Assembly: GCA_902727935.1 (NCBI GenBank)
Contig: CACVAX010000013.1
Coordinates: forward strand, 1-64,000
Direction of reading: 5' to 3'
From: an uncultured Sulfurovum sp.
GTDB lineage: Bacteria; Campylobacterota; Campylobacteria; Campylobacterales; Sulfurovaceae
Length of the DNA stretch: 64,000 nt
The notes under the pieces were generated by a model. That model was not told where the DNA came from and made no database searches. It saw only the letters and a program-made list of their open reading frames with translations. Made by a program: the position numbers and the translations under genes. Below are positions 15,502 to 22,177 of the stretch, piece after piece. Each line of letters opens with the position of its first letter. The first letter of the stretch is position 1.

Positions 15502-15726
15502 TTAGCTTTCTAACATCTCTAAAACCTCTTCGGCTAATGAATTAAAATCTTTATCTTTATCTATGATATTTAAATAAATTTCACCTTGTGGATTAGCAAT
15601 TACAATCTCGGTGGGTTGACCTTTCCCAAATACCACTCGCAACGTATCATCTTTAAAATCTGCATCAGTCATCATTTTTTTATAAAGTCTATCAATGTAT
15701 TTAGTTTGAATGTGTTTTTGTTTCAT
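15502..15726 (-). CDS. Unknown 74-residue protein
   Basis: Small mixed alpha/beta protein starting MKQKHIQTKYIDRLYKKMMT, with a central beta-rich TLRVVFGKGQPTEIVIANPQ and an acidic C-terminus (DKDKDFNSLAEEVLEMLES). It converges on the XRE-like gene with a 4-base gap and follows the truncated Rep fusion. Not recognised. Confidence 0.55.
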   Translation of the reverse strand: MKQKHIQTKYIDRLYKKMMTDADFKDDTLRVVFGKGQPTEIVIANPQGEIYLNIIDKDKDFNSLAEEVLEMLES

Positions 15727-15800
15727 AATTTAATCCTTAAGTTTCTTTTTATTGTAGTGAAACTTGCTGTAAAGTATCATGATTTAGGGCTTTTAGGAAA

Positions 15801-16439
15801 CTAATGAACCCTATATAACTTAAATGTTTTTCTCTCAATAAATTTAAGAATAAGATTAAAAACTTTTTGTTCTTTGGGTTCTTCCAGTCCACTAATAGTT
15901 AATAAACAATAAGTGCTTTTCCCCTTTTTCTGTTGTATCGCATAATCAAAAAGTAGAGGGATATTTTGAGTAATTCGCATATTAATTAATTTAATTTCTT
16001 CATTTTTTACCTTAAAACTATCTACCCTGTACCGTATAGCTTTATCTTTAGTTGTTGCATTTACTGGGATATTGGATATTGTATTAATTGTTAAGCCCAT
16101 ACGCTCCACAATATTGAGAACAGTCCTATAGTTAGCTATTAATTCAATTTTATTTACCTTTGTAGTGTCATGAAATATAAATTCATCTTGAATCACTAAA
16201 TCAGTTAAAAGCATTAAATTATCAAATGTATAAGGTTTATAGATAATCTTTGGTTGTTCAAATGTTTTAGGTTTAGGTTTAGGTTTAGGTTTGGGTTTAG
16301 GTTTTTTACTAATCTTAGGTGCTTTAGGTTTGGGTAGCTTATAATCTATTGAATTAACTATATTTTTATCTAGTGTTTGAATATGTGCTAAAAATTTTTC
16401 AAAATTATCATTATCTATCTTCAATTTTACTGTTATCAT
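15801..16439 (-). CDS. Truncated Rep-like protein fused to antitoxin-like N-terminus
   Basis: 212-residue mosaic. Residues 1-37 (MITVKLKIDNDNFEKFLAHI...) resemble the N-terminus of the small antitoxin at 10599-10832. Residues about 40-58 are a Lys-Pro linker coded by TTTAGG-type repeats. Residues about 85-212 are homologous to the N-terminal third of both Rep copies (KIELIANYRTVLNIVERMGL, then ITQNIPLLFDYAIQQKKGKS and FIERKTFKL). The protein stops where the Reps continue into SIDVAID, so the presumed catalytic part is missing. It could be a replication inhibitor or a decayed Rep. Confidence 0.65.
   Translation of the reverse strand: MITVKLKIDNDNFEKFLAHIQTLDKNIVNSIDYKLPKPKAPKISKKPKPKPKPKPKPKTFEQPKIIYKPYTFDNLMLLTDLVIQDEFIFHDTTKVNKIELIANYRTVLNIVERMGLTINTISNIPVNATTKDKAIRYRVDSFKVKNEEIKLINMRITQNIPLLFDYAIQQKKGKSTYCLLTISGLEEPKEQKVFNLILKFIERKTFKLYRVH
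16266..16301. repeat. TTTAGG hexanucleotide repeat
   Basis: Six consecutive units of TTTAGG (one is TTTGGG) inside the Rep-fusion gene, encoding the alternating Lys-Pro linker. Unit gain or loss would keep the frame and change only linker length. Confidence 0.8.
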
Positions 16440-16544
16440 GGTTGACCTTTTTTAGTTAAATATGAGAGTATTCAAAACCCGATTAATTTGAAATACGATA
16501 TTTTTAATAATTATAGGCAAATATTCTAAAAAAAATACCCTTTT

Positions 16545-16586
16545 AAAAATCCGACTTTTTTAATAAATAGAATAAGTTGGATTTTT
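16545..16586. repeat. Inverted repeat, 13-bp arms
   Basis: AAAAATCCGACTT (16545-16557) faces AAGTTGGATTTTT (16574-16586), 12 of 13 pairs, with a 16-base AT-only-rich loop. It lies about 110 bases before the start of the Rep fusion. Candidate operator or nicking hairpin. Confidence 0.45.
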
Positions 16587-16930
16587 GGAGATACTAAACT
16601 CTCTTGAAAGTATTATATTATAGGCGTTTGTAAAGGATTTGTTTATATGCAAAAATATACCCTTTTTTATGGCTCTTCTTAGTTGTAGCTTTTTAAGCCT
16701 ACTAAAAAGAAGTAAAAAAAGAAGTAGAGAGTAGGTATATTTAAACCTCTTTACTCTTAATGATTTATCTGTAGATTGAGAAGAGATGAAGTAGTTATTT
16801 AATATGAGTACTGGACTTAGAGAAGAAAAGAAAAAGAATTAAAAGAAGAACTAAAGGAACAACCAACCAACATCATAAGCTCATGTAGGATTTAACAGCA
16901 ATGAGAGATTAAACTTTTAGAAGAGTGAGG

Positions 16931-16986
16931 AAAGTAACTTATAGATATTTATATTTTAGGTTAAGGGCTTAAAGTAACTTATAGAT
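16931..16986. repeat. 16-bp direct repeat
   Basis: AAAGTAACTTATAGAT occurs at 16931-16946 and 16971-16986, a 40-bp period, immediately before the second inverted repeat. An iteron-like arrangement is possible. Confidence 0.5.
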
Positions 16987-16989
16987 TGA

Positions 16990-17024
16990 CCAATGTTAAT
17001 AAAATTGATTTCTTTTAACATTGG
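16990..17024. repeat. Perfect inverted repeat, 10-bp arms
   Basis: CCAATGTTAA (16990-16999) and TTAACATTGG (17015-17024) pair perfectly with a 15-base loop. Flanking segments GGGCTTA and TAAGCCCC could extend a larger fold. Candidate origin or cruciform. Confidence 0.5.
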
Positions 17025-17285
17025 TTGTTGAATTGTATAAATCAATTCTAAGCCCCTTTACCCTCTCACCTAACACAGAGTATTAAAAAAGGTACTGTAA
17101 GCGTTCAAAGGTGTGCATGAGTCGGAATCACTATGGAAAGTCACTCTCGTTCAGGATTTTTTTAAAGCTATTGGTATCATTGGTATACCTTAGAACTATA
17201 AAAACACAACTATTGTAGTCTAGCTAAATTGTATTTTCTTAAAAGAAAATTGTGTCAAGCCCCTAAAAACCATTCAAAAGTTAAA

Positions 17286-17317
17286 AAAAGAGCCTTAATT
17301 TTATATAAAGCTCTTTT
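17286..17317. terminator. Bidirectional hairpin with A/T flanks
   Basis: AAAAGAGC and GCTCTTTT form an 8-bp stem with a 16-base AT loop. It may end transcripts arriving from the Rep copy 2 operon on the minus strand. Confidence 0.4.
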
Positions 17318-17408
17318 AGCACAACTATAGTGATTTTTATTGATACAAAAAAAGCCCACTTGATACCACCTTTAGCGAAATATTGAGCAAAAAAAGGGAC
17401 TAAAACAC

Positions 17409-17681
17409 TCAATCTACCCAATTTCTGTTAATCATTTCAATCAATAATTTACTTTTAAGAGTAGTACCTAAGTACATCTCAACCAATAAAACTAACTCTT
17501 CCATTGTAATAGATTCTTTGTTGAGATAGGTCATTACTTGCATAGCATTGTAAAGGTTCTCTTTACCCTCAACTTTTTTGTATCTGTCTCTTATATTCTG
17601 CTCTGTAAAGCCTGTAAATTGTGCCACTTCTTTAATGGGGCATAAGTTCCAGTGCTTGGGATTATCTTTTTTTGTAGTCAT
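17409..17681 (-). CDS. Small HTH-like protein downstream of Rep copy 2
   Basis: 90-residue protein. PIKEVAQFTGFTEQNIRDRYKK (about 16-37) reads like a helix-turn-helix of the excisionase or terminase-small-subunit type, followed by helical NAMQVMTYLNKESITMEELV. It follows Rep copy 2 by 12 bases. Exact function unknown; plausibly an accessory replication or copy-control protein. Confidence 0.6.
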   Translation of the reverse strand: MTTKKDNPKHWNLCPIKEVAQFTGFTEQNIRDRYKKVEGKENLYNAMQVMTYLNKESITMEELVLLVEMYLGTTLKSKLLIEMINRNWVD

Positions 17682-17693
17682 TGTTCTACTCTC

Positions 17694-18644
17694 CTAAATT
17701 ACTAAAATAAATCTTCTAAAATCCGACACTTTAAACCGTGTCAGACTTTCAACGCTGTTAAATTGTTCTTTACTCTCACGGTTATTCATGAACCGATTAT
17801 CAAGTAAACTGTTTATCTGATAGATGAGGTAATCAGTATCATAAGTTTTAACCTTTGCTAAACGTGCAACCTCATCAATACTCGCTACATCGTCCATAAA
17901 GTCCATGCTCTCCATGTACTGGGTAAAGCCTTTGTTATTACGGTCTGTCGCATCAAAAGTTAATGTAACCTCCAACCTCTTCCAGTTTTTTAATTCATGG
18001 TTTACCTCTCTTTTTAAATAATTTTTTTCTTTTAAATACTTGTCATAATAAAGAACCTTGCTAATAGGCTTCAAACCCTCCACACGGTTAATATAAAGGC
18101 TTGTAGCTCCATTGGGTGGGATAATTACCCCATGCTTGGAGTAAGGCATTAAATTAGCTCTGAATGGCTCTTTGCGTTTGTAGGCTATAGGCTCTTTGTC
18201 TTCTTGGGTATCAATGGCAATATCAATAGAGACACGCTTAAAAGTTTTACGTTTAAAAAACTTACTCACTATTTTCATAGCGTCACTATTGTTTTTTGAA
18301 TTCGGTTGATGAAGTCCAGTAAAGGTTAGAAGACAAAAACTATCTTTAGCTTTTTTATGATGAGTTGCATGGTCAAAGAGTAAGGGAATGTTTTTAGTGA
18401 TGATGATGTAATTAGAAACACTCTTACCCTTGGTAAGCTTCACTACTTCGGTTACTGCTTTGAACTCATCATGTTTATACCGTTGGTGGTGGTCTTTGAT
18501 GTTCTCAATATCGGTAATGGTTCGACTGACTGGGCTGTTTTTACTGGGAACAGTAACACTTAAGCCCATACGCTCAACCATCTTAATAACTGTTGTATAA
18601 TTGGCGATAAGTTGAACCGTATCAACACCTATTTGATTGAACAT
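17694..18644 (-). CDS. Rep_trans/RstA-like replication initiator, copy 2
   Basis: 316-residue paralogue of the Rep at 13490-14506. It has the same order: VQLIANYTTVIKMVERMGL, KRVSIDIAIDTQ, TSLYINR, ISKVLYYDKYLK and WKRLEVTLTFDA, then the near-identical tail YQINSLLDNRFMNNRESKEQ. The ATG overlaps the stop of the preceding gene by one base (TGATG). A TTG one codon earlier is a less likely start. Two full-length diverged Rep genes in one element is odd and suggests fusion of two replicons or cassette duplication. Confidence 0.65.
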   Translation of the reverse strand: MFNQIGVDTVQLIANYTTVIKMVERMGLSVTVPSKNSPVSRTITDIENIKDHHQRYKHDEFKAVTEVVKLTKGKSVSNYIIITKNIPLLFDHATHHKKAKDSFCLLTFTGLHQPNSKNNSDAMKIVSKFFKRKTFKRVSIDIAIDTQEDKEPIAYKRKEPFRANLMPYSKHGVIIPPNGATSLYINRVEGLKPISKVLYYDKYLKEKNYLKREVNHELKNWKRLEVTLTFDATDRNNKGFTQYMESMDFMDDVASIDEVARLAKVKTYDTDYLIYQINSLLDNRFMNNRESKEQFNSVESLTRFKVSDFRRFILVI

Positions 18645-18922
18645 CAAGCAGACTTATTATTTTTCTTGTATTTTTTTTGTAAAAAATCTTTTGCCCTCTG
18701 AATATTCTCAGGTTCATTTTTAAGGGTTCTTGATTTATGCCTACCGTTGTTGTGTGGGTTAGGATTTGATTCTTCAACTAATACTATTCCATGGTCTTTA
18801 ATAGTCTTAAAATATTGATTGGTGTTTGATGCTCTTGTATCAATAGAGGTTACACTTTTTCCATTGATTAGTTCATGTAAGATTGTTGTTAAAATTGTTC
18901 TTTTGTTTTTCATTATTGTCAT
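18644..18922 (-). CDS. HTH_39-like small DNA-binding protein
   Basis: 92-residue basic protein. The segment LHELINGKSVTSIDTRASNTNQYFKTIKDHGI matches the phage-type helix-turn-helix that reads LL..L..GKSIT..EA.....L..RI..LR..G. A basic tail follows (KKYKKNNK). It is placed between an excisionase-like gene and Rep copy 2 and coupled to the latter by TGATG. It probably regulates the cassette. Confidence 0.65.
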   Translation of the reverse strand: MTIMKNKRTILTTILHELINGKSVTSIDTRASNTNQYFKTIKDHGIVLVEESNPNPHNNGRHKSRTLKNEPENIQRAKDFLQKKYKKNNKSA

Positions 18923-18940
18923 TCCGTTTCATAAATTTAG

Positions 18941-18960
18941 TACAAGGGTTTTCACCTCGC
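18941..18960 (-). promoter_or_regulatory. Shared dyad operator, copy 1
   Basis: TACAAGGGTTTTCACCTCGC lies 18 bases before the HTH_39-like gene. It is nearly the same as 19309-19329, and CAAGG...CCTCG is a partial dyad. Candidate binding site for an element regulator. Confidence 0.4.
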
Positions 18961-19059
18961 GAAAATTTTAAAAAAATATCTAGTGTTTTTATGGTAGAAT
19001 AACTTTATCATTAGCTTAACTACCTAACACTGTATTTTTTTGGTGTTGGGTTTATTCTT

Positions 19060-19287
19060 CTAGGCTTTCATTTCTACTTTGTTATTTTCAATCCATTTAT
19101 CAATCTCTATACGGTCATAACGAATGTATCTACCTATTTTTGAAAAAGGTATTTTATTTTTCATACGTAATTTAGCTTGTGTAGAAGTGCTAAAGCTGTA
19201 TTCACTGGCTAACTCTTTAGGGGTCATAAATCTTTTTTGTGGTGTTTGGGGTTGATGTGTAGGGGTGGGTTCTGTATTGTTTTTCAT
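19060..19287 (-). CDS. Excisionase-like HTH protein, copy 2
   Basis: 75-residue HTH_17/AlpA-type protein. A Pro/Thr-rich leader precedes FMTPKELASEYSFSTSTQAK, the wing PFSKIGRYIRYDRIEI and DKWIENNKVEMKA. It is clearly paralogous to the 66-residue gene at 14775-14975 (shared WIENNKV ending and TPKEL start). Candidate recombination directionality factor or Rep-operon regulator. Confidence 0.8.
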   Translation of the reverse strand: MKNNTEPTPTHQPQTPQKRFMTPKELASEYSFSTSTQAKLRMKNKIPFSKIGRYIRYDRIEIDKWIENNKVEMKA

Positions 19288-19308
19288 GTGTTAGTCCGTA
19301 ATTTAAAT

Positions 19309-19329
19309 TACAAGGGTCTTCCACCTTGC
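19309..19329 (-). promoter_or_regulatory. Shared dyad operator, copy 2
   Basis: A 21-base element running TACAAGGGT, CTTCC, ACCTTGC lies 21 bases before the excisionase-like gene. CAAGG and CCTTG form a clean dyad. It pairs with the element at 18941-18960. Confidence 0.42.
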
Positions 19330-19404
19330 TTTCTAAATTGTATCATGCTTTTCTTAATAATCTTAATGTAAAGGACACAAAAAGAACTTAAATAATAATT
19401 TAAA

Positions 19405-19430
19405 GGTAAAAGGTAGATTTTAACTACCTA
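19405..19430 (-). terminator. Terminator of the minimal recombinase gene
   Basis: On the minus strand AGGTAG pairs with CTACCT across a 7-base loop and is followed by TTTTACC. It overlaps the stop codon region of the gene. Confidence 0.45.
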
Positions 19431-20011
19431 ACCAATGACTGGCTAATATCACTATCAGTAGGTTTAATATAACCCAAAGTGGTTTTAACATCTCTATGAC
19501 CTATAAATTTACTGATAATCTTTACATTAACCGACTTACTACCCATTTCACTTATTAGCCCTTGTCTAAAGCTATGAGAAGTAAAACCAGTTCCCAAAGA
19601 TTCTTTCATGATTTTATTTATATGAGTAATAAAGGTTATAGGATGAATACCACTTTTTTTATTTTTGTTTGCACCTTTGGCTATAACTCTGTTTTCATCA
19701 TCTTCATTTAAATCAAATAATTCTAATAACGCTTTTTCAAAATCATTACTTAAATAAAGTTTTCTCTCTGTTGAGGTTTTGTCTAACTCAACTTTAACAG
19801 AACGGTTTTTAATCAGTTCTTTAATATCTCCTATTCTTAAAGCTTGAAGTTCATTAACTCTTAAACCAGTATAAAATAGAATTGTAAATGCTCTTAATAA
19901 ATTCAATTTAGAATTATCTCTTAGGCTCTCATGCTCTTTTGTAAAGCTCATTAACTTTTTATACTCTTTGATAGTAACATTCTCTTTTATACGTTCTATT
20001 TTTTTACTCAT
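19424..20011 (-). CDS. Minimal tyrosine recombinase
   Basis: 195-residue catalytic-domain-only tyrosine recombinase, close in size to FimB/FimE. Active-site residues are all visible: Arg in YTGLRVNELQALR (about 49-61), Lys-rich strand VELDKTSTERKLYL, HxxR as HSFRQGL, the second His in FIGHRD and the nucleophile Tyr in TTLGYIKPT. There is little room for an N-terminal core-binding domain. Immediately upstream of its start is a perfect inverted repeat with an 8-bp spacer, a likely substrate. Role could be element resolution, inversion or dimer resolution. Confidence 0.82.
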   Translation of the reverse strand: MSKKIERIKENVTIKEYKKLMSFTKEHESLRDNSKLNLLRAFTILFYTGLRVNELQALRIGDIKELIKNRSVKVELDKTSTERKLYLSNDFEKALLELFDLNEDDENRVIAKGANKNKKSGIHPITFITHINKIMKESLGTGFTSHSFRQGLISEMGSKSVNVKIISKFIGHRDVKTTLGYIKPTDSDISQSLVR

Positions 20012-20046
20012 TTTAAAATCCTTAGTTTTAATCTTTATTTAGTACA

Positions 20047-20061
20047 TTTTATAGTGTTTTT
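20047..20061. repeat. TTATAGTGTTTT direct copy A
   Basis: TTTTATAGTGTTTTT, sharing the 12-bp core of the inverted-repeat site at 20149-20184. It lies 36 bases before the recombinase start. Confidence 0.55.
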
Positions 20062-20087
20062 GAGCAACAAAAGCTTAATGTTGGATA

Positions 20088-20102
20088 TTTTATAGTGTTT
20101 TG
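20088..20102. repeat. TTATAGTGTTTT direct copy B
   Basis: TTTTATAGTGTTTTG, 41 bases from copy A and 83 from the right arm of the inverted repeat, in the same orientation. It may be an accessory recombinase or operator site. Confidence 0.55.
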
Positions 20103-20148
20103 GAATTGAAATGTTTCTTAAAGAAGCAAGAAGAACCCATAAAATAGG

Positions 20149-20184
20149 AAAACACTATAAACCTACTACAGTTTATAGTGTTTT
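20149..20184. repeat. Candidate recombination core site
   Basis: AAAACACTATAAAC and GTTTATAGTGTTTT form a perfect 14-bp inverted repeat separated by CTACTACA (8 bases), the geometry of a tyrosine-recombinase crossover site. It lies between the stop of the main integrase and the start of the minimal recombinase. It is not followed by a T tract, which argues against a simple terminator. Confidence 0.55.
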
Positions 20185-20201
20185 GAAATTACCCTACTCT
20201 T

Positions 20202-21509
20202 TTACTTTTTATCTGTTAAATTATTAATTTTATTTTGTAGTTCTTCCATTTGCTTTTTCAGTTCCTCAACGGTAGGTTCTTTTTCTTCTAATATTTCAGC
20301 ATCTAAAATCTTTCCCATACTCTCAATACCTACTTGACCACTTGACATCGTGGAAAGGCTAAGATACTTATTGATAGTATGTACATCTTTATGACCAAGT
20401 AGTCCACTTAATATAATAGAGTCCACACCATTTTCAGCATTAGCAGAAACAACAATGTTTCTAAACTGTCTAAATGTAAAATCATGCATACCAGTAAACT
20501 TTTTTAAATTGTTGGTTGGTCGGTCAATACCTGTTAAAGGTTTTCTAGTAATTGGACTTTTAAAAACATAACCTGTTCTATCGTCTAATATTTGCTCTAA
20601 GGCTTCTTTTATGATTGGTGGTAATGGAAACTGCTGTTTATCATTATTTTTAGTACTGCTAGTATTTTTACTACCCTGCTCTATCCAATAGCAATTATTT
20701 TTAAAATCTACATTTTCCCATTTAAGATATAAAACCTCTCCCCTGCGTCTTCCTGTAAAACCAAAGAGAAAAAAAGCCCTATAGAATGGGTCATCTTTCC
20801 AAAGTTCATTAATGCCATTGTATAAGCAGTTAAATTTTTCCGTAGGATTTCTAATAATAATCTTTTGAGAAGCTACTTTTACTGTTAGGTATTCAGCTGG
20901 ATTAATTACAAGATAACGGTTAGCAAGTGCAAACTTAAAGACTGGGTTTAAAAGTTCAAGAACACCCTTACACGTTTTATCAGCAAGATGAAACTCTTCT
21001 TTCATCTTTGAAATAATGGTACTAATTTGATGAGGTATAATATCTTTGATAGGTAAATGCCCTATTTTATACTTATTATATTGTTCTCGTAAAGTCTTAT
21101 GCCTTGCTATGTTTTCTTTACTAGACTTAGTTAAACCACTATTACCAATGCGTAAATCATAATTCTTTTTCTTTTTTTCGTTCCCATCGCTAAAAGGTTG
21201 TGTTTCCATGTATTGTATAAATAGTTCATCAAGAGTCATATTTTCATCATGTGAACCATTTACTTTTTTTTCAGTCTCTTCTTTAAATTTCAAAAAATTT
21301 AACTGGGCTTCTTTAATGTTGTCAGCTCTTGAATGATTAGTGGCTTTTACTTTGTAGCTCTTAGAGAATTGTTTATAACGGTATTCCCCTTTATGTATAT
21401 CCCACACTTTTAATTTAAATCTAAACCAAAACTTTCTAATGTCTTTTTTATGGATTTTGATATTAGCATTTTTGGGAATACTCTTATAGTCATCACTTTT
21501 AATAGCCAT
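20202..21509 (-). CDS. int: Tyrosine-type site-specific integrase
   Basis: 435-residue phage/island integrase acting at the tRNA-Leu attachment site. The start MAIKSDDYKS with CGAGGTAAAACT upstream is preferred over a longer frame. An arm-binding N-terminus (1-80), a SAM-like core-binding domain (about 90-190, LDELFIQYMETQPF...) and a catalytic domain (about 215-400) are visible. The latter has Arg in FTGRRRGEVLYLKW, box II around HDFTFRQFRN, GHKDVHT and nucleophile Tyr in INKYLSLS. Box II is atypical because the usual HxxR could be read as RQFR. A coiled-coil tail ends the protein. It reads away from the tRNA gene. Confidence 0.9.
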   Translation of the reverse strand: MAIKSDDYKSIPKNANIKIHKKDIRKFWFRFKLKVWDIHKGEYRYKQFSKSYKVKATNHSRADNIKEAQLNFLKFKEETEKKVNGSHDENMTLDELFIQYMETQPFSDGNEKKKKNYDLRIGNSGLTKSSKENIARHKTLREQYNKYKIGHLPIKDIIPHQISTIISKMKEEFHLADKTCKGVLELLNPVFKFALANRYLVINPAEYLTVKVASQKIIIRNPTEKFNCLYNGINELWKDDPFYRAFFLFGFTGRRRGEVLYLKWENVDFKNNCYWIEQGSKNTSSTKNNDKQQFPLPPIIKEALEQILDDRTGYVFKSPITRKPLTGIDRPTNNLKKFTGMHDFTFRQFRNIVVSANAENGVDSIILSGLLGHKDVHTINKYLSLSTMSSGQVGIESMGKILDAEILEEKEPTVEELKKQMEELQNKINNLTDKK

Positions 21510-21525
21510 AGTTTTACCTCGTACA

Positions 21526-21573
21526 TGGGTTACCCCACAAAAATAAATCAAGGTCACCCAATAGGTTACCCCA
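21526..21573. repeat. Candidate integrase arm sites (right)
   Basis: GGTTACCC (21528-21535), GGTCACCC (21552-21559) and GGTTACCC (21564-21571) are spaced 24 and 12 bases, the same register as the left-end tandem. They lie between the integrase start and attR, so the integrase may also regulate itself here. Confidence 0.5.
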
Positions 21574-21611
21574 AACATGGAACTATTATACACTTAAAGG
21601 AATTGAAAGAG

Positions 21612-21686
21612 AAGTTAAGATGATTATTTTATGGTATTTTGAACTAAAAAGAATTGAGATAGTGGTGCGTCAGAGAAGATTTGAAC
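21612..21686. repeat. attR: right copy of 75-bp attachment repeat
   Basis: Identical to 9928-10002. Its right 24 bases are the 3' end of the intact tRNA-Leu gene, so the tRNA stays functional after integration. Confidence 0.9.
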
Positions 21687-21749
21687 TTCCACGCCCATAG
21701 GGCACTACCCCCTCAAGGTAGCGTGTCTACCGTTCCACCACTGACGCAC
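21663..21749 (-). tRNA. tRNA-Leu (anticodon GAG)
   Basis: 87 nt. Acceptor GTGCGTC pairs with GACGCAC and CCA is encoded. The anticodon arm CTACC/GGTAG encloses TTGAGGG, giving anticodon GAG. A long variable arm (TGCCC..GGGCG) marks a class II tRNA-Leu. The T-arm contains GTTCAAATC. The 3' end is the integration target of the element at 9928-21686. Confidence 0.95.
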
Positions 21750-21797
21750 ATAACAATGTTTTAAAAGCTTGTTAAACTTTAAGAAATGAGGGTAACT

Positions 21798-21829
21798 AAA
21801 AAGTTAGAGTGGGATTATACCACTCTAAC
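21798..21829 (-). terminator. Rho-independent terminator of atpE
   Basis: GTTAGAGTGG pairs perfectly with CCACTCTAAC (7-base loop) and is followed on the minus strand by TTTTTAG. It lies about 25 bases after the atpE stop. Confidence 0.85.
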
Positions 21830-21853
21830 CTTATTTGGTCTTTAAACTAAAAC

Positions 21854-22162
21854 CTATCCAAGGAATGGGTTAGCGTAAAGAGCAATAAGAGCAATAACAA
21901 GTGTATAAATAACTTGTGCTTCAATCATCGCAAGAGCAATAAACATTGTGGTCATTAGTTTACCACCAAGACCTGGGTTTCTAGCAGTACCAGCAATAGT
22001 TGCAGCAGCTGTATGACCCATACCAATAGCTCCACCAAGAGCAGCAAGACCAAGACCAACACCAGCAGCAACTACTGAGTAAGCTTTAATCATAGATTCG
22101 CCACCTTCGTTAGCGAAAGCAACAGCACCAAGTGCTAAGAAAAGTAAGAAAAACTTTTTCAT
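21854..22162 (-). CDS. atpE: F0F1 ATP synthase subunit c
   Basis: 102-residue proteolipid forming the rotor ring of the F0 sector. Two membrane helices at about 28-50 and 70-95 flank the polar loop RNPGLG (61-66). The ion-binding carboxylate is Glu81 in MIEAQVIY. The N-terminal MKKFFLLFLALGAVAFA is signal-peptide-like, as in other Campylobacterota c subunits. It stands alone, away from the other atp genes, with its own strong terminator and a TAAGGAT ribosome site. Confidence 0.95.
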   Translation of the reverse strand: MKKFFLLFLALGAVAFANEGGESMIKAYSVVAAGVGLGLAALGGAIGMGHTAAATIAGTARNPGLGGKLMTTMFIALAMIEAQVIYTLVIALIALYANPFLG

Positions 22163-22177
22163 TTTAATATCCTTAAA

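Larger units (their letters stand above)
16440..17408. other. 970-bp non-coding core of the element
   Basis: No credible gene is seen on either strand in this AT-rich stretch. It contains two long-armed inverted repeats, a 16-bp direct repeat, an ATTTTCTT/AAGAAAAT palindrome (17233-17250) and an AAAAGAGC/GCTCTTTT hairpin. It lies between two Rep-like genes. It is the best place in the element for a replication origin or a structured RNA, which is inference. Confidence 0.5.
9928..21686. mobile_element. Integrated element in tRNA-Leu(GAG)
   Basis: An 11.7-kb insertion bounded by perfect 75-bp direct repeats. The right repeat includes the last 24 bases of the tRNA-Leu gene; the left repeat is the displaced tRNA 3' end with its flank. 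The tyrosine integrase lies at the tRNA-proximal end and points inwards, as is typical. Contents: two tyrosine recombinases, two full-length and one truncated Rep-like genes, two excisionase-like HTH genes, an XRE-like regulator, a three-gene toxin-antitoxin locus, membrane and secreted proteins, and a non-coding core. No capsid, terminase, relaxase or type IV secretion genes are seen. Best read as a small integrative replicon or phage satellite. Confidence 0.85.

Noticed and set aside
16266-16301. Telomere-like TTTAGG repeats
   Set aside because: They lie inside an open frame and encode a regular Lys-Pro linker, so a coding repeat explains them; nothing else suggests a telomere or linear replicon.
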